From Rothia similimucilaginosa (GTDB lineage: Bacteria; Actinomycetota; Actinomycetes; Actinomycetales; Micrococcaceae): 64,000 nucleotides of DNA. Location: assembly GCF_029850875.1 (NCBI RefSeq), contig NZ_JAOVAM010000004.1, positions 1 through 64,000 on the forward strand. The letters are read 5' to 3'. The notes beneath the pieces were generated by a model. That model was given only the letters and a program-made list of their open reading frames with translations. It ran no database searches and was not told where the DNA came from. Made by a program: the position numbers and the translations under genes. Below are positions 42,259 to 51,155 of this stretch, in pieces; the first letter of the stretch is position 1; each line of letters opens with the position of its first letter.

Positions 42259-42738
42259 TTACTTGAGGTCGGTGTCCTCAGACTTGTCAGAGTCATCCTC
42301 GGGCAGGTGAACGTCGGTAACGTTGATGTTGACCTCAACAATCTCAAGACCGGTGGTGCCCTCAAGCTGCTCGATAACGTTGCGACGAATTGCGTCGGAA
42401 ACCTCAACGATGGAGACACCATACTCGACGACTACGGTAACCTCGATAGCTGCCTGGGTCTCACCCTTCTGGACGCTAATGCCGCCAGCGACGTTGGTCT
42501 GAGCGTTGGGGATACGGTCGGTCACAGCGCTAAACGCACGGCGAACAGCATTGCCCATGTCGTAGACGCCGGGGATTTCACGAGCTGCCATGCCAGCAAT
42601 CTTTGCGACGACGCTCTCATCAATGGTGGTAATACCGTGCTCGGTCTGGAGAGGACCGCGGGGTTCCTTGGTCTCTTCAGCCTTGTTCTCGTCGTGCTCG
42701 CGCTGCTTTGCAGTCTGGGGGATAGCGTTGTTGCTCAT
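42259..42738 (-). CDS. Asp23/Gls24-family envelope stress protein (copy 1)
   Basis: A 159-residue protein, the most typical Asp23 of the cluster. After a 40-residue charged leader: TTIDESVVAKIAGMAAREIPG, AFSAVTDRIP, then IEVTVVVEYGVSIVEVSDAIR and GLEIVEVNINVTDVHLPEDD. Asp23 proteins coat the inner face of the membrane and their loss triggers a cell-wall stress response in staphylococci; the actinobacterial role is inferred. ATG at 42738 has AAGAGG upstream. First gene of the eight-gene operon. Confidence 0.9.
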   Translation of the reverse strand: MSNNAIPQTAKQREHDENKAEETKEPRGPLQTEHGITTIDESVVAKIAGMAAREIPGVYDMGNAVRRAFSAVTDRIPNAQTNVAGGISVQKGETQAAIEVTVVVEYGVSIVEVSDAIRRNVIEQLEGTTGLEIVEVNINVTDVHLPEDDSDKSEDTDLK

Positions 42739-43081
42739 TTGGAGCCTCTTTCGTAAAAATCCGAGATGGTTAATAACGGTTATGCACGATGCAGTAAGCA
42801 ATATAGTCAAGGTGCCCTCGGTGGCATCCACAATCAGCTTTCTCTGTTGACTGATCTGACTGGTTTTGCTGCCCGTCATATTTGCCGTGCTAGTAGTTAG
42901 ACGCTACCAGATGTGGTTTCGTCATAACTTTATTTTATGCAATGAATCACACAGCTCAAAAAAGGTCATATTTTGCGTGCAATAATCTGTCACAAATACT
43001 TCGGAAGACAGCTTTCTATCTTGTCATCCTATAGAGTCAAACAAGAAGATATCCCAACCAGATTCTTCAGAAGAAGCCAAC
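42739..43081 (-). promoter_or_regulatory. regulatory region upstream of the Asp23 cluster
   Basis: About 340 nt without a gene and richer in A/T than the surroundings. It holds TTGACT (minus strand, 42805-42810) with CATAAC 20 nt downstream, and three copies of a TATGAC motif at 42875, 42921 and 42965. Promoter position not settled. Confidence 0.5.
42875..42980. repeat. three TATGAC-type repeats about 45 bp apart
   Basis: Plus-strand copies: GTCATATTTGCCGTGC (42875-42890), GTCATAACTTTATTTT (42921-42936) and GTCATATTTTGCGTGC (42965-42980). The outer two share 14 of 16 bases. Starts are 46 and 44 nt apart, close to four helical turns. Confidence 0.6.
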
Positions 43082-43137
43082 AAACATAAAAGCGGAGCCC
43101 AGCACTGTGCACAGTGCTGGGCTCCGCTTTTATGTTT
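43082..43137. terminator. 56-bp perfect palindrome, terminator after ychF
   Basis: AAACATAAAAGCGGAGCCCA and its complement form an uninterrupted 28+28 nt palindrome with centre GTGCAC (between 43109 and 43110). Both strands end in TTTTATGTTT. It can end ychF and any plus-strand transcript. Confidence 0.85.
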
Positions 43138-43144
43138 TTACGGC

Positions 43145-44230
43145 TTAGACGTTGAAACGGAACTCGACCACGTCGCCGTCCTGCATGACGTAGTCCTTGC
43201 CCTCCATACGGACCTTACCGCGAGCCTTCGCCTCCACCATGGAGCCAGCCTCATCCAGGTCAGTGAAAGACACAACCTCAGCCTTAATGAAGCCACGCTC
43301 AAAGTCAGAGTGAATCACGCCAGCAGCCTGCGGCGCAGTATCACCCTTATAAATAGTCCAGGCGCGGGCCTCCTTCGGGCCAGCAGTCAGATAAGTTTGC
43401 AGACCCAGGGTCGAGAAGCCCACACGAGCCAGCTGGTCCAGGCCGGACTCATCCTGACCGTTCATCTCCAGCATCTCGCGAGCCTCCTCCTCAGACAGCT
43501 CCACCAGATCAGCCTCCAGCTTCGCATCCAAGAACACAGCCTCAGCCGGTGCCACCATGTCACGTAGCTCCTGCTGCTTCTCCTCAGAGGCCAGAATGCC
43601 CTCATCAGCGTTGAAAACGTAAATGAACGGCTTAGCAGTCAGCAGGTTCAGCTCCTTCAAGTGAGCCAGCTCCAGCTTCGCGTCCTTCACACGAGAAATG
43701 ATGGTGTCACCATCCTCCAGGATCTTCTGCGCGGCTTTGTAGGTCTCCAGCTGAGCGGCGTCACCCTTCTTAATCTTCACAGCCTTCTCCAGACGCGGAA
43801 TAGCGTTCTCCAGAGTCTGCAGGTCAGCCAGAATCAGCTCAGTGTTAATGGTCTCCATATCGGAGGCGGGATCAACCTTGCCGTCCACGTGAATGACGTC
43901 CGGGTCATCAAACGCACGCACCACCTGGGCGATAGCGTGCGCCTCACGAATATTCGCGAGGAACTTGTTACCCAGGCCCTCACCCTCAGAAGCGCCCTTC
44001 ACAATACCCGCAATATCAACAAACGAAACAGTCGCAGGCAGAATACGCTCCGAACCAAAAATCTCAGCCAGGCGGTTCAGACGCACATCCGGCAGGTTCA
44101 CCACGCCCACGTTCGGGTCAATGGTCGCGAACGGGTAGTTAGCCGCCAGCACAGTGTTGCCGGTCAGAGCGTTGAACAGGGTGGACTTGCCCACGTTAGG
44201 CAGGCCAACAATGCCGATAGTTAGAGCCAC
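43145..44230 (-). CDS. ychF: YchF/OLA1-family ATPase
   Basis: A 361-residue Obg-related protein that prefers ATP and binds ribosomes. P-loop GLPNVGKSTLFNALTG, G3 DIAGIVKGASEGEGLGN, the NxxE-type specificity motif (FNADE), a coiled-coil insert at about 130-200 and the C-terminal TGS domain (YKGDTAPQAAGVIHSDFERGFIKAEV). Start GTG at 44230 with GAAGGAAAA upstream. Ends at a perfect-palindrome terminator. Confidence 0.96.
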   Translation of the reverse strand: MALTIGIVGLPNVGKSTLFNALTGNTVLAANYPFATIDPNVGVVNLPDVRLNRLAEIFGSERILPATVSFVDIAGIVKGASEGEGLGNKFLANIREAHAIAQVVRAFDDPDVIHVDGKVDPASDMETINTELILADLQTLENAIPRLEKAVKIKKGDAAQLETYKAAQKILEDGDTIISRVKDAKLELAHLKELNLLTAKPFIYVFNADEGILASEEKQQELRDMVAPAEAVFLDAKLEADLVELSEEEAREMLEMNGQDESGLDQLARVGFSTLGLQTYLTAGPKEARAWTIYKGDTAPQAAGVIHSDFERGFIKAEVVSFTDLDEAGSMVEAKARGKVRMEGKDYVMQDGDVVEFRFNV

Positions 44231-44446
44231 AAGTTTTCCTTCGAATCATGTACCCCGCCAAACACTCAGGATGCGCCGCGTACGTGATGCGGCGGGTGCG
44301 GGCGGGCACAGGGCGAAAATGGTGCCCGCTTCCAAGCACGACACCGCCAGTCTCAAGAAGAAACGGGTGCGGGGCGCCTGCGGGCATAGACACTACCATT
44401 CTACCGTGTTCGCGCAGGAGCCGCCCGTGTTGATGAGAGCAGCGGG

Positions 44447-45154
44447 CTAAAGCCAGCCGTTCTCCGTGGCGATACGCACCGCATCCTGACGAGTCGACGC
44501 ACCCGTCTTCGCCATCGCCGCCGACAAATAATTACGCACCGTACCCGCCGACAAAAACAACGCCGACGCAATCTGCTGAGCCGTACCACCCGACGCCGCC
44601 TCACGCAGCACCTGCGCCTCACGCTCCGTCAACGGAGAAGCACCCGTCACCAAAGAATCCGCCGCCAACGACGGATCCACCACACGCAACCCCGCATGCA
44701 CACGACGAATCGCCTCCGCCAACTGGCGAGCACCCGTATCCTTCACTACAAAACCACTCGCACCAGCCTCCAGCGCGCGGCGCACATAGCCCGGGCGGCC
44801 AAACGTCGTCACAATCAGCGTACGCACCGGCTCACCCGACTCACTCACCGCCCCCGCATCACGCAGCGCCGCAGCCGCCTCAATACCATCAGCCAGCAAA
44901 GTACCGGGCATCTGCACATCCAACAGCACCACGTCAGGCTTCAACAGGGCGACCGCGCCCAACACCTCATCGCCGCTACCGACCTGCCCCACAATCTCCA
45001 GGTCAACCTCCAGACCCAGCAGGGCGGCAAGAGCCTCACGGATGAGTTGCTGATCATCAGCGAGCAGAACACGAATCAGGGGAGCCTCCCTGGGGTGAAG
45101 ACGGGATGATAACGGCGGGCGGAACAACCGCGTGAGGTTGTCTACCACCACCAT
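44447..45154 (-). CDS. NarL/LuxR-family response regulator
   Basis: Receiver domain (IRVLLADDQQLIREAL, phospho-acceptor Asp in VVLLDVQMPG, TTFGRPGYVRRALEAGASGFVVKD) followed by a LuxR HTH (LTEREAQVLREAASGGTAQQ, AGTVRNYLSAAMAKTG). Partner of the adjacent histidine kinase. The start is uncertain: ATG at 45154 gives a 25-residue non-domain leader and no ribosome site, whereas a CTG at 45078, exactly at the receiver start, has AGGGAGG 5 nt upstream. I list the ATG as the conservative limit. Likely controls the nearby ABC-2 exporter. Confidence 0.85.
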   Translation of the reverse strand: MVVVDNLTRLFRPPLSSRLHPREAPLIRVLLADDQQLIREALAALLGLEVDLEIVGQVGSGDEVLGAVALLKPDVVLLDVQMPGTLLADGIEAAAALRDAGAVSESGEPVRTLIVTTFGRPGYVRRALEAGASGFVVKDTGARQLAEAIRRVHAGLRVVDPSLAADSLVTGASPLTEREAQVLREAASGGTAQQIASALFLSAGTVRNYLSAAMAKTGASTRQDAVRIATENGWL

Positions 45155-45204
45155 ACATGGGCGGGTAGCTCCCCCGTCCAGGGCGCGGCGCCATGTTCCA
45201 CAAT

Positions 45205-46464
45205 CTACAGCAGCGAAGTATCGCCGTCCATGCTCACGCGGATGCGCGTACCCACCCCACCGGCAGGGTTCGGGTTCTCCGCCAGCCACTGCTCGGGAGC
45301 CGCCACACGCTGAGCCATACCCGTCAGACCGTTACCGCGCACATCACCCACGCCCACGCCGTTATCGAGGATGTCCAGACCGGTTGCGGTCAGACGCACC
45401 CGCGCCGCGTTCGCACCCGAGTGGCGCACCATGTTCGTGACCGCCTCACGCAGAACCCAGGAGAACAGCTTCGCGTTCACACCAGCTACCGCGAGCGCGC
45501 TCTGGGCCTCCGGCAGTTCGGCGCGAATACCGGCGGTCTGCAGGGCACGGCCCGCACCCTCAATCTCACCCGAGAAGTCAGGCACACGCAGGCGCGTCAC
45601 GGTTGAGCGGACCTCCGCCAGAGATGCGCGAGACAGCTGCGCGATCGCCTCCATTTCGGCGCCGGCGCGGGCGGGGTCAATCTCCAGCAGGCGCTGCGCC
45701 AGCTCCGCTTTGAGGGTGATGACGGTCAGGGAGTGGCCCAGCACATCGTGCACGTCGCGGGCGATTTCCTCGCGTTCCTCAGAGAGCGCCAGGGAGGCAC
45801 GCGCTACGTCCGCACGTTCGCCGAGCTCAATCAGGTAGGAGAAGCCCAGCATGCCCACCATCGGCGCACCGATAAAGAGGGCAATTCCGCCGTGCGCGGT
45901 GACGTCAAAACCGATGCCCGCCATAAAGATTAGCCAGCAGACCAGGGCAATCGTCGCCGCTACACCGAAGCGCAGGGGGTACGGGGCGATTGTGCCAAAA
46001 ATCCAGAACGCCACAAAGTACATGCTGAACGACAAGAACACCACATACGCAGATTCCAGCTGCAGCGCCGTCAGGCCAGCCACAGGCAGTGCCATCAGCA
46101 CCGTCCAGATGACGCTTCGACGCACCGTGGAGGCGACCGGCACCAGCCACGGCACCGCGTACGCCGAGCAGTTCACCACCGCGAACAGTACCACCAGCGC
46201 CACACCGGTCCAGCGCACATGCGCCAGCTCCGGGGTGGTGAGGAAGCTGTCCAGCGGCATGAGCAGAAACACCAGCCACGGGGCGCTAAAGCCCAGCGCC
46301 AGCCAGTTCACGTTGCCACTGCGTTCCCGGTGGAGGAAGCGGAAGCGGTGCTTACCCAGGGTGCGCTTCGCGGCGGAGGGTGCCGCCTCGTTCTCTGCGT
46401 GAGTCTGTTCAGTCACGGCGCGGGCCTGGTCAGTGTTGTGCGGGTGCGTGTGGGTTTCGGTCAT
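45205..46464 (-). CDS. DesK/NarX-type sensor histidine kinase
   Basis: A 419-residue membrane kinase. Polar His-rich N-terminus (about 45 residues), six hydrophobic helices (about 55-220), then HisKA_3 with EREEIARDVHDVLGHSLTV (phospho-His) and a HATPase with LDNGVGVGDVRGNGLTGMAQRV. The ATG at 46464 lies 6 nt after TAGGCT. Partner of the response regulator; near an ABC-2 exporter as in DesK-type systems for membrane or antibiotic stress, a role that is inference. Confidence 0.9.
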   Translation of the reverse strand: MTETHTHPHNTDQARAVTEQTHAENEAAPSAAKRTLGKHRFRFLHRERSGNVNWLALGFSAPWLVFLLMPLDSFLTTPELAHVRWTGVALVVLFAVVNCSAYAVPWLVPVASTVRRSVIWTVLMALPVAGLTALQLESAYVVFLSFSMYFVAFWIFGTIAPYPLRFGVAATIALVCWLIFMAGIGFDVTAHGGIALFIGAPMVGMLGFSYLIELGERADVARASLALSEEREEIARDVHDVLGHSLTVITLKAELAQRLLEIDPARAGAEMEAIAQLSRASLAEVRSTVTRLRVPDFSGEIEGAGRALQTAGIRAELPEAQSALAVAGVNAKLFSWVLREAVTNMVRHSGANAARVRLTATGLDILDNGVGVGDVRGNGLTGMAQRVAAPEQWLAENPNPAGGVGTRIRVSMDGDTSLL

Positions 46465-46470
46465 GGTTCT

Positions 46471-46476
46471 AGCCTA
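46471..46476 (-). promoter_or_regulatory. -10 box, leaderless start of histidine kinase
   Basis: TAGGCT on the minus strand ends 6 nt before the ATG at 46464. Confidence 0.5.
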
Positions 46477-46608
46477 ACGTGCGGGTGTTGCGGGTGCAGG
46501 TGCCAGGGGTGCAGATACCACCGGCGCGGCAGTGTTAGCAGATGGGGTGTGAGTGGGTACGGCTTCCGCCGCAGCCTTAGGGTTCAAGGCTGCGGCGGGA
46601 AGAAGCGT

Positions 46609-47370
46609 TTAGCGGCGGGTTGCGCGGCGCATTAGCAGGGCAGAAACACCCAGGAAGATCGCCGCCCACACGGCCAGGCTCAACACGGCGTACCAGAGCG
46701 GCTCGGTGACGAACCAGTCCTCACCACCGCCCAGAATAATGGTCTGACCTGCGGCGAAGGGGTAGCGGGCAATCTCAGCGGCACCGTACAGCGGGGTGAA
46801 GCGGGCGTACTTCAGCAGGTCGGTGCTCAGCGGGGAGAACACGGTACCGAAGAAGCTCATAATCACCAGCAGACCGTTCGCAATGGACACGGCGTTCTCG
46901 TTACGAATCAGCAGCCCCATCATGATGCCGTAGAAGGCAAACACCAGACCGCACAGCACGGTCAGCGCGCCGGCTGCAAGCTGCTGGTTCACAGGGATCT
47001 CAACACCGGTAAACATGCCCACAATGTTCACCGCAATCACCGGCAGCGCAGAAATCACCAGGGCGGTCAGTGCCTTCGCGCCCAGGTACTTGCCGGTGGT
47101 CAGCGGGGTCAGCGCCAGCTGGCGGTTCCAGCCGCTCGACAGTTCGGTGACGGTGCTGCCGCTAATCGCCACGGTGTTCTGCACGGCACCGTACAGCGCC
47201 ATGCCAATCATGACGTACGCTGCTACGTTGCCGTCGCCCATCGGCTGGGAGGAGTAGTCCTGCATCGCGCCAAAGAGCAGGAAGAATACAATCGGCAGTG
47301 CCACGCCGAAGAAGAAACGGTCGGTCGAGAGGATAGAAGCGCGGATGTCGTAGAGTGCGTAGCGGAGCAT
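46609..47370 (-). CDS. ABC-2 type exporter permease
   Basis: A 253-residue membrane protein with six helices in the ABC-2 arrangement; LSSGWNRQLALTPLTTGKYLGAK is the conserved loop before helix 3. It follows the ATPase gene on the same strand (56 nt). Substrate unknown; drug or lipid export is common for this type. AAGGAAAAC precedes the ATG. Confidence 0.88.
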   Translation of the reverse strand: MLRYALYDIRASILSTDRFFFGVALPIVFFLLFGAMQDYSSQPMGDGNVAAYVMIGMALYGAVQNTVAISGSTVTELSSGWNRQLALTPLTTGKYLGAKALTALVISALPVIAVNIVGMFTGVEIPVNQQLAAGALTVLCGLVFAFYGIMMGLLIRNENAVSIANGLLVIMSFFGTVFSPLSTDLLKYARFTPLYGAAEIARYPFAAGQTIILGGGEDWFVTEPLWYAVLSLAVWAAIFLGVSALLMRRATRR

Positions 47371-47426
47371 GATGTTTTCCTTGAGGTATGTAGCGGCGGC
47401 GGTGTGATGTTGAGGCGGTACGGTGT

Positions 47427-48383
47427 TTAGGCTTCGGATGCTTTGGAGGCGGCGGCTTGCTCGGTCAGCAGGGTGAAGGACTCGTCCAGGGAGGGCTTGG
47501 TGACCTCCAGGTCGGTGATGCTGTAGTTTTTCAGCAGAGTGCGCAGTACCTGTTCAATCTCCACCACGGAGATGCGGTGGCGGTACCCGCCGGACTCTTC
47601 GGTGACCTCAACCGGCACGTTCAGGTCGGTGATGGGTGCGGGTGAGAGGAAGCTGAGGTGGCGGTGGCCGGTCAGGGCGCGAATCTCGTCGGAGGAGCCG
47701 TCAGCGATGATGGAGCCGGATTCCATGAGCACGATGCGCTGGGCGAAGTTCTGTGCTTCTTCTAGGTAGTGCGTCGCAAAAAGAATGGTCGTTCCACGCT
47801 CGGCGATGGCTTCCATGCGCTCCCAGAAGGTGCGGCGCGCGTTCACGTCCATGCCGGCGGTCGGCTCGTCCAGGATCAGCAGTTCCGGCGAGTGCATGGT
47901 CGCCAGGGCGTAACGCAGACGTTGCTGCTGACCGCCCGAGCATTTGCCGACCTTACGCTTAGCAATATCGGTCAGGTCGGCGCCGGCGAGTACCTCATCC
48001 ACGTCAATGGGCTTGGGGTACAGGGCGGCAATCATCTCGACCGTGGCGCGGATCGTCAGGTCCTTGAGCAGGCCACCGGTCTGCTGAACCGCACCGAGTA
48101 GACCGGCGCGTGCCACCTCGGAGGCGTTGCGGCCGAAGACGCTCAACTCACCGCCGCTGGGCTGGGTCAGACCAAGAATCATGTCAATGAGGGTGGTCTT
48201 GCCTGCGCCGTTGGGGCCGAGCAATGCGATGATTTCGCCGCGCTTGATGGTCAGGTCAATCGAGTCGACAGCGACCACGGTGTCTGCCGCACGGGTGGAG
48301 AAAACCTGGCGGAGGGAGCGGGCGGAAATAACGGTTTCTGCGATATTTTGTTGCGTGCTGTTCTGAAGTACTGCGGTGTTCAT
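47427..48383 (-). CDS. ABC-2 type exporter ATPase
   Basis: A 318-residue DrrA/CcmA-like ATPase. Walker A GPNGAGKTT, signature CSGGQQQRL, Walker B LLILDEPTAGMD, switch His in ATHYLEEAQ. The C-terminal 80 residues are the typical exporter extension. ATG at 48383 is 6 nt after TGTAAT. Forms the export pump with the 46609 permease, regulated perhaps by the two-component system downstream. Confidence 0.9.
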   Translation of the reverse strand: MNTAVLQNSTQQNIAETVISARSLRQVFSTRAADTVVAVDSIDLTIKRGEIIALLGPNGAGKTTLIDMILGLTQPSGGELSVFGRNASEVARAGLLGAVQQTGGLLKDLTIRATVEMIAALYPKPIDVDEVLAGADLTDIAKRKVGKCSGGQQQRLRYALATMHSPELLILDEPTAGMDVNARRTFWERMEAIAERGTTILFATHYLEEAQNFAQRIVLMESGSIIADGSSDEIRALTGHRHLSFLSPAPITDLNVPVEVTEESGGYRHRISVVEIEQVLRTLLKNYSITDLEVTKPSLDESFTLLTEQAAASKASEA

Positions 48384-48389
48384 GTTTCT

Positions 48390-48395
48390 ATTACA
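48390..48395 (-). promoter_or_regulatory. -10 box, leaderless start of exporter ATPase
   Basis: TGTAAT on the minus strand ends 6 nt before the ATG at 48383. Confidence 0.45.
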
Positions 48396-48602
48396 CCGCC
48401 GGTTTTCGCACCGGTGCGGTACAGAGTGTCATGACCTGCCCATGACAAATGTCATGAGTTGAGGATATGCGAACGTCTCGGTCAGTTACGCGAAGCGGGC
48501 ACTCCGTCCTCAAGGCTCCCCAGCTCCGCAGAGGGCGCACTCTCCCGCGTAGCGTGAACGTGAAGCTGCGCAAGCGTCCTTGCCCGCTCATCCTCAGACA
48601 CG

Positions 48603-48647
48603 AAAAACCCCGTGTCTTCTCCCCACACGGGGAAGAGGACACGGGGT
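48603..48647 (-). terminator. terminator after ispH
   Basis: On the minus strand GACCCCGTGTCCTCTTCCCC pairs with GGGGAGAAGACACGGGG (small internal mismatches), then TTTTTCG. Confidence 0.85.
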
Positions 48648-48662
48648 CATAAGCTAAAAGTA

Positions 48663-49748
48663 TTAGCGAGTGGGCTTCGCGCCACGGCCACCGAGCTGGC
48701 GGCCGACGTTCTCGTCATTCTTCAGGGCGGAACGCAGTTCCTTCGGCAGGGAGAACAGAATGTCTTCCTTCGCGGTCTCAACCTCTTCGATAGTGCTGTA
48801 GCCGTACTCACCCAGTAGCGCCAGCACCTCCTGAACCAGCACCTCCGGCACGGACGCGCCCGAAGTCAGACCCACGGTCGCCACGCCCTCGAACCAGGCC
48901 TCGTCCACCTGGTGTGCGAAGTCCACACGCTCGGCACGCTTAGCGCCGTATTCAAGTGCCACTTCCTTCAGGCGCACGGAGTTCGAGGAGTTCGCCGAAC
49001 CAACCACAATCACCAGGTCAGCGCGCGGAGCGATCTCTTTGATTGCACCCTGGCGGTTGGAGGTTGCGTAGCAGATGTCGTCCGAGGGCGGGTCCTGCAG
49101 GGACGGGAAACGCTCACGCAGACGAGCCACGGTTTCCAGGGTCTCATCCACGGACAAGGTGGTCTGAGAAATCCACACAACCTTCTCGGGGTCGCGGACC
49201 GTTACCTGATCCACTTCCTCGGGCGAGTTCACAATCTGGATGTGCTCGGGCGCCTCACCGGCGGTACCCTCGACCTCTTCGTGGCCGGTGTGACCGATGA
49301 GCAGGATGTCGTAGTCCTGCTTGGCGAAGCGCACAGCCTCGCGGTGCACCTTGTTCACCAGCGGGCAGGTCGCGTCAATGGTGTTCAGGGAGCGGTCGCC
49401 GGCTGCGGAAACCACCGCCGGGGACACGCCGTGCGCCGAGAATACGGTCACGGAACCTTCGGGAACTTCGTCCACTTCATCAACGAAGATAGCGCCCTGC
49501 TTCTCCAGGGTCTCCACCACGTGGCGGTTGTGCACAATCTGCTTGCGCACGTAGACGGGCGCGCCGTAGTGCTCCAGCGCCTTCTCAACAGCAATCACGG
49601 CACGGTCAACGCCCGCGCAGTAACCGCGCGGGGTGGCGAGCAGGACTTTCTTCTCACCGGTGACGGGTGCGGCGGCTTCAACCTCGGCGCGGCTGCGGCG
49701 CTCGCGGGGTACGGGCGGCAGGCCCAGGGCAATAGTTTCAGTGGACAT
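48663..49748 (-). CDS. ispH: 4-hydroxy-3-methylbut-2-enyl diphosphate reductase
   Basis: A 361-residue Fe-S enzyme, last step of the MEP isoprenoid pathway, giving IPP and DMAPP. Cluster ligands Cys44 ([11 protein letters not shown]), Cys128 (DATCPLVNK) and Cys226 ([10 protein letters not shown]) are in place. A 30-residue N-terminal extension is polar. ATG at 49748 lies 7 nt after TAGGAT. Neighbouring xseA/xseB in actinobacterial genomes supports the assignment. Confidence 0.96.
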   Translation of the reverse strand: MSTETIALGLPPVPRERRSRAEVEAAAPVTGEKKVLLATPRGYCAGVDRAVIAVEKALEHYGAPVYVRKQIVHNRHVVETLEKQGAIFVDEVDEVPEGSVTVFSAHGVSPAVVSAAGDRSLNTIDATCPLVNKVHREAVRFAKQDYDILLIGHTGHEEVEGTAGEAPEHIQIVNSPEEVDQVTVRDPEKVVWISQTTLSVDETLETVARLRERFPSLQDPPSDDICYATSNRQGAIKEIAPRADLVIVVGSANSSNSVRLKEVALEYGAKRAERVDFAHQVDEAWFEGVATVGLTSGASVPEVLVQEVLALLGEYGYSTIEEVETAKEDILFSLPKELRSALKNDENVGRQLGGRGAKPTR

Positions 49749-49755
49749 GGTTACT

Positions 49756-49761
49756 ATCCTA
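49756..49761 (-). promoter_or_regulatory. -10 box, leaderless start of ispH
   Basis: TAGGAT on the minus strand ends 7 nt before the ispH ATG. Confidence 0.5.
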
Positions 49762-49775
49762 CGTTGTTCAGACTT

Positions 49776-50999
49776 TTAGTGTGTGATGACTGTGGCACCG
49801 CTCGCAGGGCTACGGCCCAGGGCGGTGAGGCGAATCAGGATACCGAGTAGCAGGGCGAGGATTGCCAGGACCAGCCCGTAGCTTGCCGCCGCCTCCAGAT
49901 GCCCGGTCAGTGACGGTGCGAGCTGATTCCATACCCCGGTAATCAGCGCCGTTCCGGCGGCGCTGTGGCTGGTAATTCCTAGGGATTCGGGGCTCTGGTC
50001 CCCTAACCAGGCTGCGGCGCCCCATCCCAGCAGGGCGTAGAGCAGAGCCGTGACCACCGGTACCAGGATGCGGTGCCTGGGTGCCAGCAACATAGCCAGC
50101 AGCAGGCTCAGCACCGAGATAATGGTCAGCGGCACGGTGGACTTGCCCAGCGCGGCGGCACGGTTAATGCCGGCGTGCAGGTACCATTCCTGCTGGTCCT
50201 GCTGGCTGTTGCCGTCCTTCACCCGGTCAATGTTGAGGGTTTCAGGGCCGAGCTTCGTCAGGTCCGGGTCGAAGGAGCCGATAGAGCCGACCTTCGCATC
50301 CAGCGCACGGTAGAAGGGGGTGAGCACAATGACGGCGGGACCGTCCTGGTGTTCAAGGTTGTAGCGGCGAGTTTCCTCGGCGACTTCCTTCCAGAGGCTT
50401 CGATATTCTTCAGTTTTTGACAGCTCAGCCGCGGAACGGTTGAGCAGGGAACGTATGCCGTCTTGTGTCGGCTTTACAAGAATGGAGTATAAGCCGCTTT
50501 CTTTGGTGCCGTCGAGGAAGGTTGTCATAGCCTCGGAGTTCATGAGGTCTTCCACCGCGCCGTCAGCGATGCGCGAGGCAAGCTGCGAGTCCTCCGCCAA
50601 GTTGGAGGAAATCTGTGAGAAACCGCGCTCTGACATGAGCTTTGAGTTCACCCAGGCACCCGCGGATGCGCCCAGACCGGTCACCAGGGCCAGGGCGCAC
50701 AGCACAACGGTCAGGAACCTGCGCAAACCTGCCGCGAAGGGAGGCTCCGGGGCAGCCTGCAATTCGGCCTTTGTGGGGGCTGTCCCGTGGCCGAGCGTGC
50801 GGGTGGGCTGTAGCAGGGTGGTGTCTTCATCCGCCGTGTAGTGGCCGTCCGTGTAGTAGCCATCCGTGCGGGTGATCCGGGTGCCGACGACTCGGGTCGC
50901 ATCCGCCGGGTAGTTGTGCGCGCCCGTACCCGCCGCAGACGAAGCTGCGGCGGTGTTGAGGGCATTGTTCTGGTCTTCTGACTGATCGGGTGAGCGCAT
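49776..50999 (-). CDS. membrane protein with large extracytoplasmic domain
   Basis: A 407-residue protein I do not recognise by family. A polar N-terminus with Thr/Tyr/Asp-rich repeats (about 1-85) precedes a helix (about 95-120: LTVVLCALALVTGLGASAGAWV). A 180-residue outer domain (NLAEDSQLASRIADGAVEDL, DGIRSLLNRSAAELSK, PAVIVLTPFYRALD) follows, then three helices (about 300-405). Presence between ispH and xseA is common in actinobacteria. ATG at 50999 lies 6 nt after TACCCT; divergent from xseA with 156 nt between. Confidence 0.75.
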   Translation of the reverse strand: MRSPDQSEDQNNALNTAAASSAAGTGAHNYPADATRVVGTRITRTDGYYTDGHYTADEDTTLLQPTRTLGHGTAPTKAELQAAPEPPFAAGLRRFLTVVLCALALVTGLGASAGAWVNSKLMSERGFSQISSNLAEDSQLASRIADGAVEDLMNSEAMTTFLDGTKESGLYSILVKPTQDGIRSLLNRSAAELSKTEEYRSLWKEVAEETRRYNLEHQDGPAVIVLTPFYRALDAKVGSIGSFDPDLTKLGPETLNIDRVKDGNSQQDQQEWYLHAGINRAAALGKSTVPLTIISVLSLLLAMLLAPRHRILVPVVTALLYALLGWGAAAWLGDQSPESLGITSHSAAGTALITGVWNQLAPSLTGHLEAAASYGLVLAILALLLGILIRLTALGRSPASGATVITH

Positions 51000-51005
51000 G
51001 AGCCT

Positions 51006-51011
51006 AGGGTA
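51006..51011 (-). promoter_or_regulatory. -10 box, leaderless start of the 407-residue membrane protein
   Basis: TACCCT on the minus strand ends 6 nt before the ATG at 50999. Confidence 0.5.
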
Positions 51012-51142
51012 CCCGCTCACACTGTTCAAAGCCGATTCAGACCCGCCGAATGCGCCAGAAGCTAAGTTCCACCTGCACTGCGTGCAAGATACCCCGATTT
51101 GCTCGGCTGACCTGTGAGCAGGCGCATAACCAACCAATCAGG

Positions 51143-51148
51143 GACAAT
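51143..51148 (+). promoter_or_regulatory. -10 box, leaderless start of xseA
   Basis: GACAAT ends 7 nt before the ATG at 51156. AGAGGG between them could act as a close ribosome site. Confidence 0.4.
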
Positions 51149-51155
51149 AGAGGGT

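Noticed and set aside
48912-49850. A 312-codon plus-strand frame opposite ispH
   Set aside because: ispH has all cluster ligands and a promoter; the opposite frame has no recognisable domain.
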